Part shown: in pieces, positions 8,919 through 17,643 of the stretch
Layout of the letters: every line of letters begins with the position of its first letter
How positions within the stretch are numbered: the first letter of the stretch is position 1
The notes under the pieces: generated by a model
The model's database searches: none
Told to the model about the DNA's origin: nothing
The model's input: the letters and a program-made list of their open reading frames with translations, nothing else
Position numbers and translations under genes: made by a program
Source: an uncultured Burkholderiales bacterium
Lineage (GTDB): Bacteria > Pseudomonadota > Gammaproteobacteria > Burkholderiales > Burkholderiaceae_C
Length of the DNA stretch: 64,000 nucleotides
Direction: 5' to 3'
Assembly: GCA_937927685.1 (NCBI GenBank)
Contig: CALBSC010000073.1
Span: 1 to 64,000, forward strand

Positions 8919-9481
8919 GATGTGAGTCCCTTGGCTTTCAGTGCCTTGTCCAATGCCTGAACCGCTCGTGAGCAGTGTGTTTTCACACTGCCCTCCGAGC
9001 AGCCCATGACGGCAGCGGTTTCGGCAACATCCAGTTCCTCCCAATAACGCAACAGGAAGGCTTCCCGTTGACGCGCTGGCAGTTTCTGGATTTCGTTTTC
9101 AATTTCCTGGATGGATTGGTGGCGCTCAACGGTGCGTTGGGCGCTTTCGACCTGCTGGTTACCTTCGCTGATCTGGTGAGTTTCCAGTAAATTGAATTCT
9201 TCCGTACTATCGTCGGTTTCGAATTGACTGAAATTGGTGAAAAGCGCATTTTTGGTCTTTTGTCGACGAAACCAATCCAGGGTGGTGTTCGAGAGGATGC
9301 GCTGGAACAGCATCGGCAGTTCGTTGGTGGGCTTGTCTCCGTAGTGTTCGGCCAGTTTCATCATGCTGTCTTGCACGATGTCCAGCGCAGCGTCCTCGTC
9401 CCGCACGTGGTAGAGCGAGCGTTTGAAGGCACGCTTTTCCACGCTTTTGAGGAAATCGGAGAGTTCGGAGTCGGTGGCCAA
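8915..9481 (-). CDS. RNA polymerase ECF-type sigma factor
   Basis: 188 residues with sigma region 2 (DEDAALDIVQDSMMKLAEHY, then LFQRILSNTTLDWFRRQK) and region 4 (LPARQREAFLLRYWEELDVAE, with HTH ETAAVMGCSEGSVKTHCSRA). The linker between the regions is long and acidic (about residues 85-115). The start appears to be TTG at 9481, giving MATDSELSDFLKSVEKRAF, which is typical for this family. First gene of the operon sigma-DUF3619-DUF3106-RDD, and divergent from ilvB. The signal it answers to is unknown. Confidence 0.93.
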   Translation of the reverse strand: MATDSELSDFLKSVEKRAFKRSLYHVRDEDAALDIVQDSMMKLAEHYGDKPTNELPMLFQRILSNTTLDWFRRQKTKNALFTNFSQFETDDSTEEFNLLETHQISEGNQQVESAQRTVERHQSIQEIENEIQKLPARQREAFLLRYWEELDVAETAAVMGCSEGSVKTHCSRAVQALDKALKAKGLTS

Positions 9482-9732
9482 GGTTGCCGGAAAGAGAGGG
9501 TGACGGGCAGGGCGTCGAGGGCTCGAATTATGTCATTGCCCATGCATCCCCTTCAATAACGCGGAAGACCGCCGAAAAGGTGACATAATCCTACCTCTTC
9601 ACACCAGGCAAACGGATTGAAGTCGGACGCGTGTCGTCCATGGCCTCATATCCAAAGTCCCGCGGCGCGTCCACGAGAAGGCGCCAAGGGGCACCCCAGG
9701 TTTTTCGTGCTCGAAATTCACTAAGGTTCATC
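9482..9732. promoter_or_regulatory. Divergent promoter region between the sigma-factor operon and ilvBNC
   Basis: 251 bases without a supported gene. The octamer GACATAAT occurs toward ilvB at 9582-9589, and again on the minus strand near 9530, toward the sigma gene. Both could be -10 elements, but neither has a good -35 partner. The reading frame of ilvB is open back to 9631, but the Met at 9733 is the better start. I found no Ile/Val/Leu-rich leader peptide here, unlike upstream of leuA. Confidence 0.4.
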
Positions 9733-11514
9733 ATGGAAATTTCCAAGGCGGAAATGCAGTCTGCTGCCGCAGCGCAAGCCTCACCCTCCCATCCCGAAGA
9801 CCTCAACGGGGCTGAAATATTGGTTCGTGCCATGCAGGCCGAGCAGGTCCAGTACGTCTGGGGCTATCCCGGTGGGGCCGTCCTCTATATTTACGATGCC
9901 CTCTACAAGCAAGAAAGCATCCAGCACATCCTGGTACGCCACGAACAGGCGGCGGTGCATGCGGCCGATGGTTATGCCCGTGCCACCGGTGATGTGGGCG
10001 TGGCCCTGGTCACCTCGGGCCCCGGCCTGACCAATGCGGTGACCGGCATTGCCACGGCCTACATGGACAGCATTCCCATGGTGATCATTGCCGGCCAGGT
10101 GCCCACCGCGGCCATCGGTCTGGACGCCTTCCAGGAATGCGACACCGTGGGCATCACGCGTCCAATCGTCAAGCACAACTTCCTCGTCAAGGATGTGCGT
10201 GATCTGGCCGTCACGCTCAAAAAGGCTTTCCACATTGCCCGCAGCGGTCGACCCGGCCCGGTGGTGGTGGACATCCCCAAGGACGTGTCCTTCAAGAAAA
10301 TCCCTTACACCGGCTACCCTGAGCAGGTGTCGATGCGCTCCTACAACCCGGTGCGCAAAGGCCACGGCGGTCAGATCCGCAAGGCCATGCAGCTCCTGCT
10401 CAACGCCAAGCGCCCCTACATCTACACAGGCGGCGGCGTGTTGCTGAGCAACGCCTCCCCCGAACTGCGCACGCTGGTGGACATGCTGGGCTACCCCTGC
10501 ACCAACACCTTGATGGGCCTGGGTGCGTACCCGTCCTCCGACCGCAAGTTCCTGGGCATGTTGGGCATGCACGGCACCATTGAAGCCAACAACGCCATGC
10601 AGCATTGCGATGTGCTACTGGCTGTCGGGGCCCGGTTTGACGACCGCGTGATTGGCAACCCTAAGCACTTCGCCCAAAACGAACGCAAGATCATCCACAT
10701 CGACATCGATCCTTCCAGCATTTCCAAGCGGGTGAAGGTCGACATTCCCATCGTGGGCGATGTGAAGGACGTGCTGACCGAAATGATCGGCATGATCCGC
10801 GAAGCAGGCGTCAAGCCGGACGCCAAGGCGCTGTCCGGCTGGTGGGACACCATCGAGGGCTGGCGTTCACGCGATTGCCTGTCCTACGACCGCAACAACC
10901 AAGACGTCATCAAGCCCCAGTTCGTGATCGAAACCCTGTCCAGAATGACGCGCGGCCAGGATGTGTACGTCACCTCCGACGTCGGTCAGCACCAGATGTG
11001 GGCCGCTCAGTATTACGGCTTTGACGAACCGCGCCGCTGGATCAATTCCGGGGGCCTGGGCACCATGGGCGTGGGCATTCCCTACGCCATGGGTGTCAAG
11101 ATGGGCCGGCCGCAAAGCGAGGTCTTCTGTGTCACGGGCGAAGGCTCGGTGCAAATGTGCATCCAGGAACTCTCCACCTGCTTGCAATACAACACGCCCA
11201 TCAAGGTGCTGTCGCTCAACAACCGTTACCTGGGCATGGTGCGCCAGTGGCAGGAAATCGAATATTCCGGTCGCTACAGCCACAGCTACATGGATGCACT
11301 GCCCAACTTCGTGAAACTGGCCGAAGCCTATGGACACGTGGGCCTGCTGGTGGAGCGTCCGCAGGATGTCGAAGGCGCCCTGCTCGAAGCCCGCAAGCTC
11401 AAGGACCGCACCGTGTTCATCGACTTCCGCACCGACCCGACGGAAAACGTCTTCCCGATGGTCCAGGCTGGCAAGGGCATCACCGAGATGCTGCTGGGCA
11501 GCGAGGACCTCTAA
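9733..11514 (+). CDS. ilvB: Acetolactate synthase large subunit
   Basis: ThDP/FAD enzyme making 2-acetolactate or 2-aceto-2-hydroxybutyrate, the first common step of Val/Leu/Ile synthesis. 593 residues. Visible features are YPGGAVLYIYDALYK, the catalytic Glu in ILVRHEQAAVHAADGYARAT, and the FAD-region VGARFDDRVIGNP. The ThDP motif is GEGSVQMCIQELS...LNN, with Glu where the usual motif has Asp (GDGS). The chosen ATG gives MEISKAEMQSAAAA. First gene of ilvB-ilvN-ilvC. Confidence 0.97.
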   Translation: MEISKAEMQSAAAAQASPSHPEDLNGAEILVRAMQAEQVQYVWGYPGGAVLYIYDALYKQESIQHILVRHEQAAVHAADGYARATGDVGVALVTSGPGLTNAVTGIATAYMDSIPMVIIAGQVPTAAIGLDAFQECDTVGITRPIVKHNFLVKDVRDLAVTLKKAFHIARSGRPGPVVVDIPKDVSFKKIPYTGYPEQVSMRSYNPVRKGHGGQIRKAMQLLLNAKRPYIYTGGGVLLSNASPELRTLVDMLGYPCTNTLMGLGAYPSSDRKFLGMLGMHGTIEANNAMQHCDVLLAVGARFDDRVIGNPKHFAQNERKIIHIDIDPSSISKRVKVDIPIVGDVKDVLTEMIGMIREAGVKPDAKALSGWWDTIEGWRSRDCLSYDRNNQDVIKPQFVIETLSRMTRGQDVYVTSDVGQHQMWAAQYYGFDEPRRWINSGGLGTMGVGIPYAMGVKMGRPQSEVFCVTGEGSVQMCIQELSTCLQYNTPIKVLSLNNRYLGMVRQWQEIEYSGRYSHSYMDALPNFVKLAEAYGHVGLLVERPQDVEGALLEARKLKDRTVFIDFRTDPTENVFPMVQAGKGITEMLLGSEDL

Positions 11515-11606
11515 GCGCCCATCACCGATCACCCCCCGACGAATCTATTGCTCGCCAAGCCCGCCGGTTACCGCCGACGGGGGAGGGCGACGAAAAGAGG
11601 AATCCC

Positions 11607-12098
11607 ATGAAACACATCATTTCCGTTTTGCTGGAAAACGAACCCGGCGCGCTGTCGCGCGTGGTCGGCCTGTTTTCCGCCCGTGGCTACAACATTGAGT
11701 CCCTGTCGGTCGCTCCGACCGAAGACGCCAGCCTCTCGCGCATGACCATCCAGACCACCGGGTCGGATGACGTGATCGAGCAGATCACCAAGCACCTCAA
11801 CCGCCTGATCGAAGTGGTCAAGGTGGTGGATCTCACCGAAGGCGCCTACACCGAGCGCGAACTCATGCTCGTCAAGGTGCGTGCAGTGGGCAAGGAGCGC
11901 GAGGAGATGAAACGCATGGCCGACATCTTCCGCGGCCGCATCATCGACGTGACCGAGAAGAGTTACACCATCGAGCTCACCGGTGACCTGTCCAAAAACG
12001 ACGCTTTCCTGGTCGCCATCGACCGCAGCGCCATTCTTGAAACCGTGCGCACGGGCGCCTGCGGCATTGGCCGCGGGGAACGCATCCTGCGTGTTTGA
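11607..12098 (+). CDS. ilvN: Acetolactate synthase small (regulatory) subunit
   Basis: 163 residues with an N-terminal ACT domain (MKHIISVLLENEPGALSRVV, GLFSARGYNIESLSVAPTED) that binds valine for feedback inhibition, followed by the C-terminal ALS_ss_C domain. It lies 92 bases after ilvB and 32 before ilvC. A Shine-Dalgarno-like aaagagg precedes the ATG by 7-8 bases. Confidence 0.96.
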   Translation: MKHIISVLLENEPGALSRVVGLFSARGYNIESLSVAPTEDASLSRMTIQTTGSDDVIEQITKHLNRLIEVVKVVDLTEGAYTERELMLVKVRAVGKEREEMKRMADIFRGRIIDVTEKSYTIELTGDLSKNDAFLVAIDRSAILETVRTGACGIGRGERILRV

Positions 12099-12130
12099 AT
12101 CACACCCCAGACCCCAACCAAGGAGAAATC

Positions 12131-13144
12131 ATGAAGGTCTATTACGACAAAGACTGTGACCTGAGCGTCATCAAAGGCAAGACCGTTGCCATCATCGGCT
12201 ACGGCTCGCAGGGCCATGCCCACGCCCAAAACCTGAACGACAGCGGCGTGAAGGTGGTGGTCGGCCTGCGCAAGGGCGGCGCCTCCTGGGACAAGGTCGG
12301 CAAGGCCGGTCTGACCGTCATGGAAGTCAACGACGCCGTCAAGGCCGCTGACGTGGTCATGATCCTGTTGCCCGACGAGCAGATCTCTGATGTGTACCGC
12401 GGCATCGAGCCCCACATCAAGAAGGGCGCCTCGCTGGCGTTCGCCCACGGCTTCAACGTGCACTACAACCAGGTGGTACCCCGTGCCGACCTGGACGTGT
12501 GGATGGTGGCGCCCAAGGCCCCCGGTCACACCGTGCGTTCCACCTACACCCAGGGCGGCGGCGTGCCCCACCTGGTGGCGGTGCACCAGGACAAGAGCGG
12601 CAAGGCCCGCGAACTGGCCCTGAGCTATGCCATGGCCAACGGCGGCGGCAAGGCCGGCATCATCGAGACCAACTTCAAGGAAGAGACCGAGACCGACCTG
12701 TTCGGCGAGCAGACCGTGCTGTGCGGTGGTGCAGTCGAACTGATCAAGATGGGTTATGAGACCCTGGTCGAAGCCGGCTACGCCCCCGAGATGGCCTACT
12801 TCGAGTGCCTGCACGAACTGAAACTGATCGTCGACCTGATCTATGAAGGCGGTATCGCCAACATGAACTACTCGATCTCCAACAACGCCGAGTACGGTGA
12901 GTACGTGACTGGCCCGGAGGTGATCAACGAAGAGTCGCGCCAAGCCATGCGCAACGCGCTCAAGCGTATCCAGAACGGTGACTACGCCAAGATGTTCATT
13001 CTGGAAGGCCGTACCGGCTACCCCAGCATGACCGCTCGCCGCCGTCTGAACGCCGAGAGCTCCATCGAAGTTGTGGGCGCACAACTGCGCGCCATGATGC
13101 CCTGGATCGCCAAGAACAAGCTGGTGGACCAGACCCGCAACTGA
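12131..13144 (+). CDS. ilvC: Ketol-acid reductoisomerase, class I
   Basis: 337 residues; NADPH- and Mg2+-dependent second step of the branched-chain pathway. Rossmann motif GYGSQGHAHAQNLNDSG is followed by VVGLRKGGASWDK, the NADPH-specificity loop. The C-terminal knotted domain has the metal-ligand stretch ETDLFGEQTVLCGG and FECLHELKLIVDLIYEGG. The ATG at 12131 follows an AAGGAGAAATC Shine-Dalgarno. Last gene of the ilv operon. Confidence 0.98.
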   Translation: MKVYYDKDCDLSVIKGKTVAIIGYGSQGHAHAQNLNDSGVKVVVGLRKGGASWDKVGKAGLTVMEVNDAVKAADVVMILLPDEQISDVYRGIEPHIKKGASLAFAHGFNVHYNQVVPRADLDVWMVAPKAPGHTVRSTYTQGGGVPHLVAVHQDKSGKARELALSYAMANGGGKAGIIETNFKEETETDLFGEQTVLCGGAVELIKMGYETLVEAGYAPEMAYFECLHELKLIVDLIYEGGIANMNYSISNNAEYGEYVTGPEVINEESRQAMRNALKRIQNGDYAKMFILEGRTGYPSMTARRRLNAESSIEVVGAQLRAMMPWIAKNKLVDQTRN

Positions 13145-13165
13145 TCCTTCCCGGATCTTTGCCGC

Positions 13166-13204
13166 AGGGCTGCAACTTCCCCATTCGGGGGAGGCTGCAG
13201 CCCT
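13166..13204 (+). terminator. Strong hairpin after ilvC
   Basis: AGGGCTGCA (13166-13174) pairs with TGCAGCCCT (13196-13204). A second inner stem of CTTCCCC against GGGGGAG closes on a short ATTC loop. Only a weak T-run (ctcttgattt) follows, so intrinsic termination may be partial. Position 22 bases after the ilvC stop fits an operon end. Confidence 0.7.
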
Positions 13205-13272
13205 CTTGATTTGGGGCATCCCCTGATTACCCGAGGGCTGAAGGGGCGGCTTCCCCGCTTACACTTGACACC

Positions 13273-13920
13273 ATGAACTATCCGCACCCCTTGCTGGCCC
13301 GCGAAGGCTGGCCCTTCATTTTCATCAGCGTGCTGCTGGCCCTGGGCGCTCACGTCCTGTGGGGTGGCTGGGCTGCTGTGCCGCTGTATGTGGTGGCTGT
13401 GTTTGTGATCCAGTTTTTCCGCGACCCCCCACGGGCCGTGCCTGAAGATCCGCACGCCGTGCTGTCGCCGGCGGACGGTCGCATCGTCAAGATCGAGAAA
13501 GCGCACGACCCCTATGCCAATCGCGAGGCGTTGCTCATCAGTGTGTTCATGAACGTGTTCAACGTGCACAGCAACCGCTGTGGCGTCGACGGGCAGGTGC
13601 GTGGTGTGCAGTACTTTCCCGGCCTGTTCGTCAATGCTGACCTGGACAAAGCCTCGACCGAGAATGAGCGCAACGCTGTGGTCATCGACGCCACCGTGGC
13701 GGGCGTTGCCCACACCGTCACCCTGGTGCAGGTGGCAGGACTCATTGCCCGACGCATTCTCTGCTACGTTCAACCGGGAGATACCTTGCACAAAGGACAG
13801 CGTTATGGCTTTATCCGCTTTGGCTCGCGTGTGGATGTGTATCTGCCGTTGACGGCCACACCACGTGTGGTGCCCGGAGAAAAGGTGTCGGCCACGTCCA
13901 CCGTGCTGGCCACGCTGTGA
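13273..13920 (+). CDS. psd: Phosphatidylserine decarboxylase, short form
   Basis: Makes phosphatidylethanolamine from phosphatidylserine. 215 residues, the short Psd type. It has N-terminal membrane segments, LSPADGRIVKIEK, and MNVFNVHSNRCGVDGQV. The self-cleavage/pyruvoyl site is FGSRVDVYLP, with Ser185 expected to become the pyruvoyl group. pssA, the preceding enzyme of the pathway, follows 37 bases downstream. Confidence 0.96.
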   Translation: MNYPHPLLAREGWPFIFISVLLALGAHVLWGGWAAVPLYVVAVFVIQFFRDPPRAVPEDPHAVLSPADGRIVKIEKAHDPYANREALLISVFMNVFNVHSNRCGVDGQVRGVQYFPGLFVNADLDKASTENERNAVVIDATVAGVAHTVTLVQVAGLIARRILCYVQPGDTLHKGQRYGFIRFGSRVDVYLPLTATPRVVPGEKVSATSTVLATL

Positions 13921-13957
13921 CGCGTCATCGCTTCATGTCATCGAAGGCTGCTCACCC

Positions 13958-14761
13958 ATGACAGACGATCTTCGCCCCCCCTCCGACGAGGTGGCCACCC
14001 GCCTGCGCAAGGGTATTTATGTGCTGCCCAATCTCTTCACGCTGGCAGCCTTGTTTGGTGGTTTCTATGCCATCGTGATGGCCATGAACAACCGGTTTGA
14101 TCAGGCCGCCATTGGGGTGTTTTGCGCCATGGTGCTCGACAGCCTGGATGGCCGTGTGGCGCGCATGACCAATACGCAAAGCGCCTTTGGTGAGCAGATG
14201 GATTCCCTGGCAGACATGGTGTCCTTCGGCGCCGCGCCGGCACTGATTGCCTACGAATGGTCGTTGAGGGGCCTGGGTCGGTGGGGCTGGATGGCGGCCT
14301 TTGTTTATTGCGCGTGTGCGGCGCTGCGCCTGGCACGTTTCAACGTCAACACGGCGGTGGTGGACAAGCGCTACTTCCAGGGGCTGCCATCGCCCGCGGC
14401 CGCTGCCTTGGTGGCGGGCTTCCTGTGGTTGATGACCGAGACTGAAGTGCCCCCCGAGACCATGGCCTGGCCCATGTTTGCCATGTGCCTGTTCAGTGGC
14501 CTCACCATGGTGACCAATGTGCCGTTCTACAGCTTCAAGGACGTGCAGATGAAAAAGAGCGTGCCCTTTGCTGCCATTGTGCTGCTGGCGCTCATCATTG
14601 CTGTCATCAACATCCATCCGCCCACCGTGTTGTTTTCACTCTTCGTGATCTACGGGCTGAGCGGGTATGTCGTCTACGGCTGGCGCCGCGCCAAGGGCCT
14701 GCAGGCCAGCGTGATCAGCACCTCGACGGACGAACCCGACGAACAGGGCTTGCACAAGTGA
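13958..14761 (+). CDS. pssA: CDP-diacylglycerol-serine O-phosphatidyltransferase
   Basis: Inner-membrane enzyme joining CDP-diacylglycerol and serine to phosphatidylserine. 267 residues, multiple hydrophobic helices, and the CDP-alcohol phosphatidyltransferase motif D-G-x2-A-R-x8-G-x3-D-x3-D, seen as DGRVAR, then GEQMDSLAD. The ATG at 13958 gives MTDDLRPPSDEVATRLRKGI. It forms a unit with psd. leuA lies downstream but behind its own leader/attenuator. Confidence 0.95.
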   Translation: MTDDLRPPSDEVATRLRKGIYVLPNLFTLAALFGGFYAIVMAMNNRFDQAAIGVFCAMVLDSLDGRVARMTNTQSAFGEQMDSLADMVSFGAAPALIAYEWSLRGLGRWGWMAAFVYCACAALRLARFNVNTAVVDKRYFQGLPSPAAAALVAGFLWLMTETEVPPETMAWPMFAMCLFSGLTMVTNVPFYSFKDVQMKKSVPFAAIVLLALIIAVINIHPPTVLFSLFVIYGLSGYVVYGWRRAKGLQASVISTSTDEPDEQGLHK

Positions 14762-14798
14762 GGGGCACTGGGCTGAAAAGTGTGCTACATTGTTACGC

Positions 14799-14852
14799 AT
14801 GAAATCGCACCTGGCACTACTGCTTCTACGCTCACACGGGCGGGTACGGTAG
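14799..14852 (+). CDS. leuL: Leucine-rich leader peptide of leuA (17 residues)
   Basis: Short open frame reading MKSHLALLLLRSHGRVR then TAG. Five of 17 codons are Leu, used as CTG, CTA, CTG, CTT, CTA; CTA and CTT are rare in this GC-rich window, where CTG dominates. The frame sits 146 bases upstream of leuA and ends 21 bases before a terminator-like hairpin. This is the architecture of a translational-stalling attenuator responding to charged tRNA-Leu. No strong Shine-Dalgarno is visible. The role is inferred from layout and codon content. Confidence 0.8.
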   Translation: MKSHLALLLLRSHGRVR

Positions 14853-14872
14853 CGCACGCGATCTTTCCCAAC

Positions 14873-14909
14873 AGGCCCGTTTGCCCACCCGCAGCGGGCC
14901 TTTTGCTTT
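14873..14909 (+). terminator. Attenuator terminator in the leuA leader
   Basis: AGGCCCG (14873-14879) pairs with CGGGCCT (14895-14901), followed by TTTTGCTTT. The stem's 5' arm can alternatively pair with CGGGC at 14837-14841, at the end of the leader peptide frame, and GCGGGT (14840-14845) can pair with ACCCGC in the loop (14887-14892). Either would make a competing antiterminator. A ribosome stalled on the Leu codons would leave the upstream arm free. Confidence 0.75.
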
Positions 14910-14968
14910 ATGCAGCAGGCGTCAAGGGAAGGGCAAGGGGCCACCATCTTGACCGACAGGAGTGAAAC

Positions 14969-16507
14969 ATGACCGACAAACTGATCATTTTCGATACCAC
15001 CTTGCGCGATGGCGAGCAGTCGCCCGGCGCGTCCATGACCCGCGACGAAAAGTTGCGCATCGCGCGTCAACTTGAGCGGTTGAAGGTGGATGTGATCGAG
15101 GCCGGTTTCGCCGCCAGCTCCAACGGGGACTTCGAGGCGGTGAAGTCGATCGCGCAGGCCATCAAGGACTCCACGGTGTGCTCGCTTTCACGCGCCAACG
15201 ACCGTGACATTGCCCGTGCGGCCGAGGCCTTGAAGGGGGCGAACAGCGCTCGCATTCACACCTTCATCGCCACGTCACCTCTGCACATGGAGAAGAAGCT
15301 GCGCATGACACCCGACCAGGTGCTGGAGCAGGCGGTGCAAGCCGTGCGCTATGCGCGCAATCTCGTCGGCGATATCGAGTTCAGTCCCGAAGACGGGTAC
15401 CGAAGCGAGATGGATTTTCTCTGCCGCATCCTCGAGGCGGTGATCAAGGAAGGCGCCACCACCATCAACGTGCCCGACACGGTGGGTTACGCGGTGCCCG
15501 AGTTGTATGGTGAATTCATCCGAACCTTGCGCGAACGCATTCCCAACAGCGACAAGGCCATCTGGTCGGTGCATTGTCACAACGACCTGGGCATGGCCGT
15601 GGCCAACTCGCTGGCCGGTGTGAAGATCGGTGGCGCGCGCCAGGTGGAGTGCACCATCAACGGGCTGGGTGAACGCGCGGGCAACTGCTCGCTCGAAGAA
15701 ATCGTCATGGCGGTCAAAACGCGCAAGGATTACTTCGGCCTGGACCTGGGCATCGACACCCACCACATCGTGGCGGCGAGTCGCATGGTCAGCCAGACCA
15801 CGGGCTTTGTGGTGCAGCCCAACAAGGCGGTGGTGGGGGCCAATGCCTTCGCCCATGCCTCGGGCATTCACCAGGATGGTGTGCTCAAGGCACGCGATAC
15901 CTACGAGATCATGCGGGCCGAAGATGTGGGCTGGTCAGCCAACAAGATCGTGCTGGGCAAACTCAGCGGGCGCAACGCCTTCAAGCAACGCCTGCAGGAC
16001 CTGGGCGTTCAGCTCGACAGTGAGTCGGAAGTCAACGCCGCCTTCACGCGCTTCAAGGAATTGGCCGACCGCAAGAGTGAAATTTTTGATGAGGACATCC
16101 TGGCCCTGGTGAGTCAGGACACGGTGGCTGAAGAGGGCGACCAGTTCAGCTTTGTGTCGCTGTCCCAGCACAGCGAAACCGGCGAGCGGCCCCACGCCTC
16201 CATTGTCATTCTCGACAAGGGACAGGAAGTGCGTGCCGAGTCCGATGGCAACGGGCCCGTGGACGCGTCACTCAAAGCCATCGAGCACCACGTCAAGAGC
16301 GGTGCCGAGATGGTGCTGTATTCGGTCAACGCCATCAGCGGCTCCACCGAGAGCCAGGGCGAGGTGACCGTGCGCTTGCAAAACAGCGGCCGTGTGGTCA
16401 ATGGGGTGGGTTCGGACCCCGACATCGTGGTGGCCTCCGCCAAAGCCTACCTGAGTGCACTCAACAAACTGCAAAGCAAAGCCGACCGGGTGGCCGCCCA
16501 GGGCTGA
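14969..16507 (+). CDS. leuA: 2-isopropylmalate synthase
   Basis: First committed step of leucine synthesis: acetyl-CoA + 2-oxoisovalerate to 2-isopropylmalate. 512 residues with the N-terminal signature FDTTLRDGEQSPGASMT, metal-ligand histidines in SVHCHNDLGMAVANSLAG, GLGERAGNCSLEE, and a C-terminal LeuA allosteric domain (about residues 375-505) for leucine feedback. It is preceded by the Leu-rich leader and attenuator and followed by a perfect terminator. Confidence 0.97.
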   Translation: MTDKLIIFDTTLRDGEQSPGASMTRDEKLRIARQLERLKVDVIEAGFAASSNGDFEAVKSIAQAIKDSTVCSLSRANDRDIARAAEALKGANSARIHTFIATSPLHMEKKLRMTPDQVLEQAVQAVRYARNLVGDIEFSPEDGYRSEMDFLCRILEAVIKEGATTINVPDTVGYAVPELYGEFIRTLRERIPNSDKAIWSVHCHNDLGMAVANSLAGVKIGGARQVECTINGLGERAGNCSLEEIVMAVKTRKDYFGLDLGIDTHHIVAASRMVSQTTGFVVQPNKAVVGANAFAHASGIHQDGVLKARDTYEIMRAEDVGWSANKIVLGKLSGRNAFKQRLQDLGVQLDSESEVNAAFTRFKELADRKSEIFDEDILALVSQDTVAEEGDQFSFVSLSQHSETGERPHASIVILDKGQEVRAESDGNGPVDASLKAIEHHVKSGAEMVLYSVNAISGSTESQGEVTVRLQNSGRVVNGVGSDPDIVVASAKAYLSALNKLQSKADRVAAQG

Positions 16508-16561
16508 ACAGCGCCAAGCGGGTCATCATGCGGGAGCGCCTGATCCGGCTGGCTCCTTAAG

Positions 16562-16601
16562 AAATTCACGCAAGTCTTTGATCTTGCGTGAATTTTTTTT
16601 T
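16562..16601 (+). terminator. Rho-independent terminator of leuA
   Basis: Perfect 13-base inverted repeat AAATTCACGCAAG / CTTGCGTGAATTT with an 8-base loop, followed by an uninterrupted T-run to 16601. It sits 54 bases after the leuA stop. Confidence 0.93.
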
Positions 16602-16673
16602 ACAGTTACACTCGCGACAGCTGTTGTCCTCCTGGGGGAGGCGGATGATGTTCACCTTGAGGAATTCGCGCCG

Positions 16674-17642
16674 ATGCGTTCACTGATTGTCACCTTGGGT
16701 TTGTCGCTGATGGTTGTGCATGGAGCCACCTGGGCCGCTGCCGACAGCAAATCCCCGAAGTCTCGCACCAAAGTCACGCACGCCGCCAAAGCCAGCCAGA
16801 TTCGCAAGGCTGCCGCCAAAACCCTGCCTGAGCGTCCCAGTTACGGCCAGCTGGCCGGCCTGCGCGGCTCGGCGGATTCACTGGCCCTGAACTCCAGCGT
16901 GGCCTATGTGATTGACCAGGACACCAACGAGGTGCTGGTCAGCAAGAACGACGACGCCGTGCTTCCCATTGCCTCCATCACCAAGCTCATGACCGGCCTG
17001 CTGGTCAGCGAAGCCAATCTGGATCTCGACGAGCACATCACCATCAGCCAGGACGATGTCGACACCGAAAAGGGCAGCAGTTCCCGTCTGAAGGTCGGCA
17101 CCACACTCACGCGCGGTGAGTTGATGCACCTGGCCCTGATGTCCAGCGAAAATCGCGCCGCGCATGCCCTGGGTCGCACCTACCCGGGCGGTCTGTCGGC
17201 GTTCGTCAATCTGATGAACGCCAAGGCCGTCCAGTTGGGCATGCGTGACACGCGTTACGTGGAGCCCACCGGGCTGTCCAGCAAAAACCAATCCAGCGCT
17301 AAGGACCTGGCCACCCTGGTGGCTGCGGCCTACCAGGACTCGCTCTTGCGCGAGTTCTCCACCTCTGCCAGCCATGTGGTCGAAGTGGGTCGTCAGTCCT
17401 TGCGCTACAACACCACCAACCGCCTGGTCAAAAACCCCAACTGGGACATCGGTCTGCAAAAGACCGGTTACATCTCTGAGGCTGGCCGCTGCCTGGTGAT
17501 GCAGGCTCGCGTGGCGGGTCGCAAACTCATCATGGTGTTCCTGGATTCAGCGGGCAAGGTGGGGCGTATTGCCGACGCCGAGCGCGTGCGTCGCTGGGTG
17601 GAAGTGAACCACGCCGGTCGCGCTGGCGTGCCCCATACCTGA
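16674..17642 (+). CDS. pbpG: D-alanyl-D-alanine endopeptidase (PBP7-like, peptidase S11)
   Basis: 322 residues with a signal peptide (LIVTLGLSLMVVHGATWAAA), a short basic linker, and a low-molecular-mass PBP domain. Active-site motifs: S101-I-T-K104 (SxxK), S158-E159-N160, and K263-T264-G265. It cleaves D,D-crosslinks in periplasmic peptidoglycan. The start at 16674 follows gaggaattcgcgcc. It is convergent with the IclR gene; the stops are about one base apart. Confidence 0.95.
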   Translation: MRSLIVTLGLSLMVVHGATWAAADSKSPKSRTKVTHAAKASQIRKAAAKTLPERPSYGQLAGLRGSADSLALNSSVAYVIDQDTNEVLVSKNDDAVLPIASITKLMTGLLVSEANLDLDEHITISQDDVDTEKGSSSRLKVGTTLTRGELMHLALMSSENRAAHALGRTYPGGLSAFVNLMNAKAVQLGMRDTRYVEPTGLSSKNQSSAKDLATLVAAAYQDSLLREFSTSASHVVEVGRQSLRYNTTNRLVKNPNWDIGLQKTGYISEAGRCLVMQARVAGRKLIMVFLDSAGKVGRIADAERVRRWVEVNHAGRAGVPHT

Positions 17643-17643
17643 T

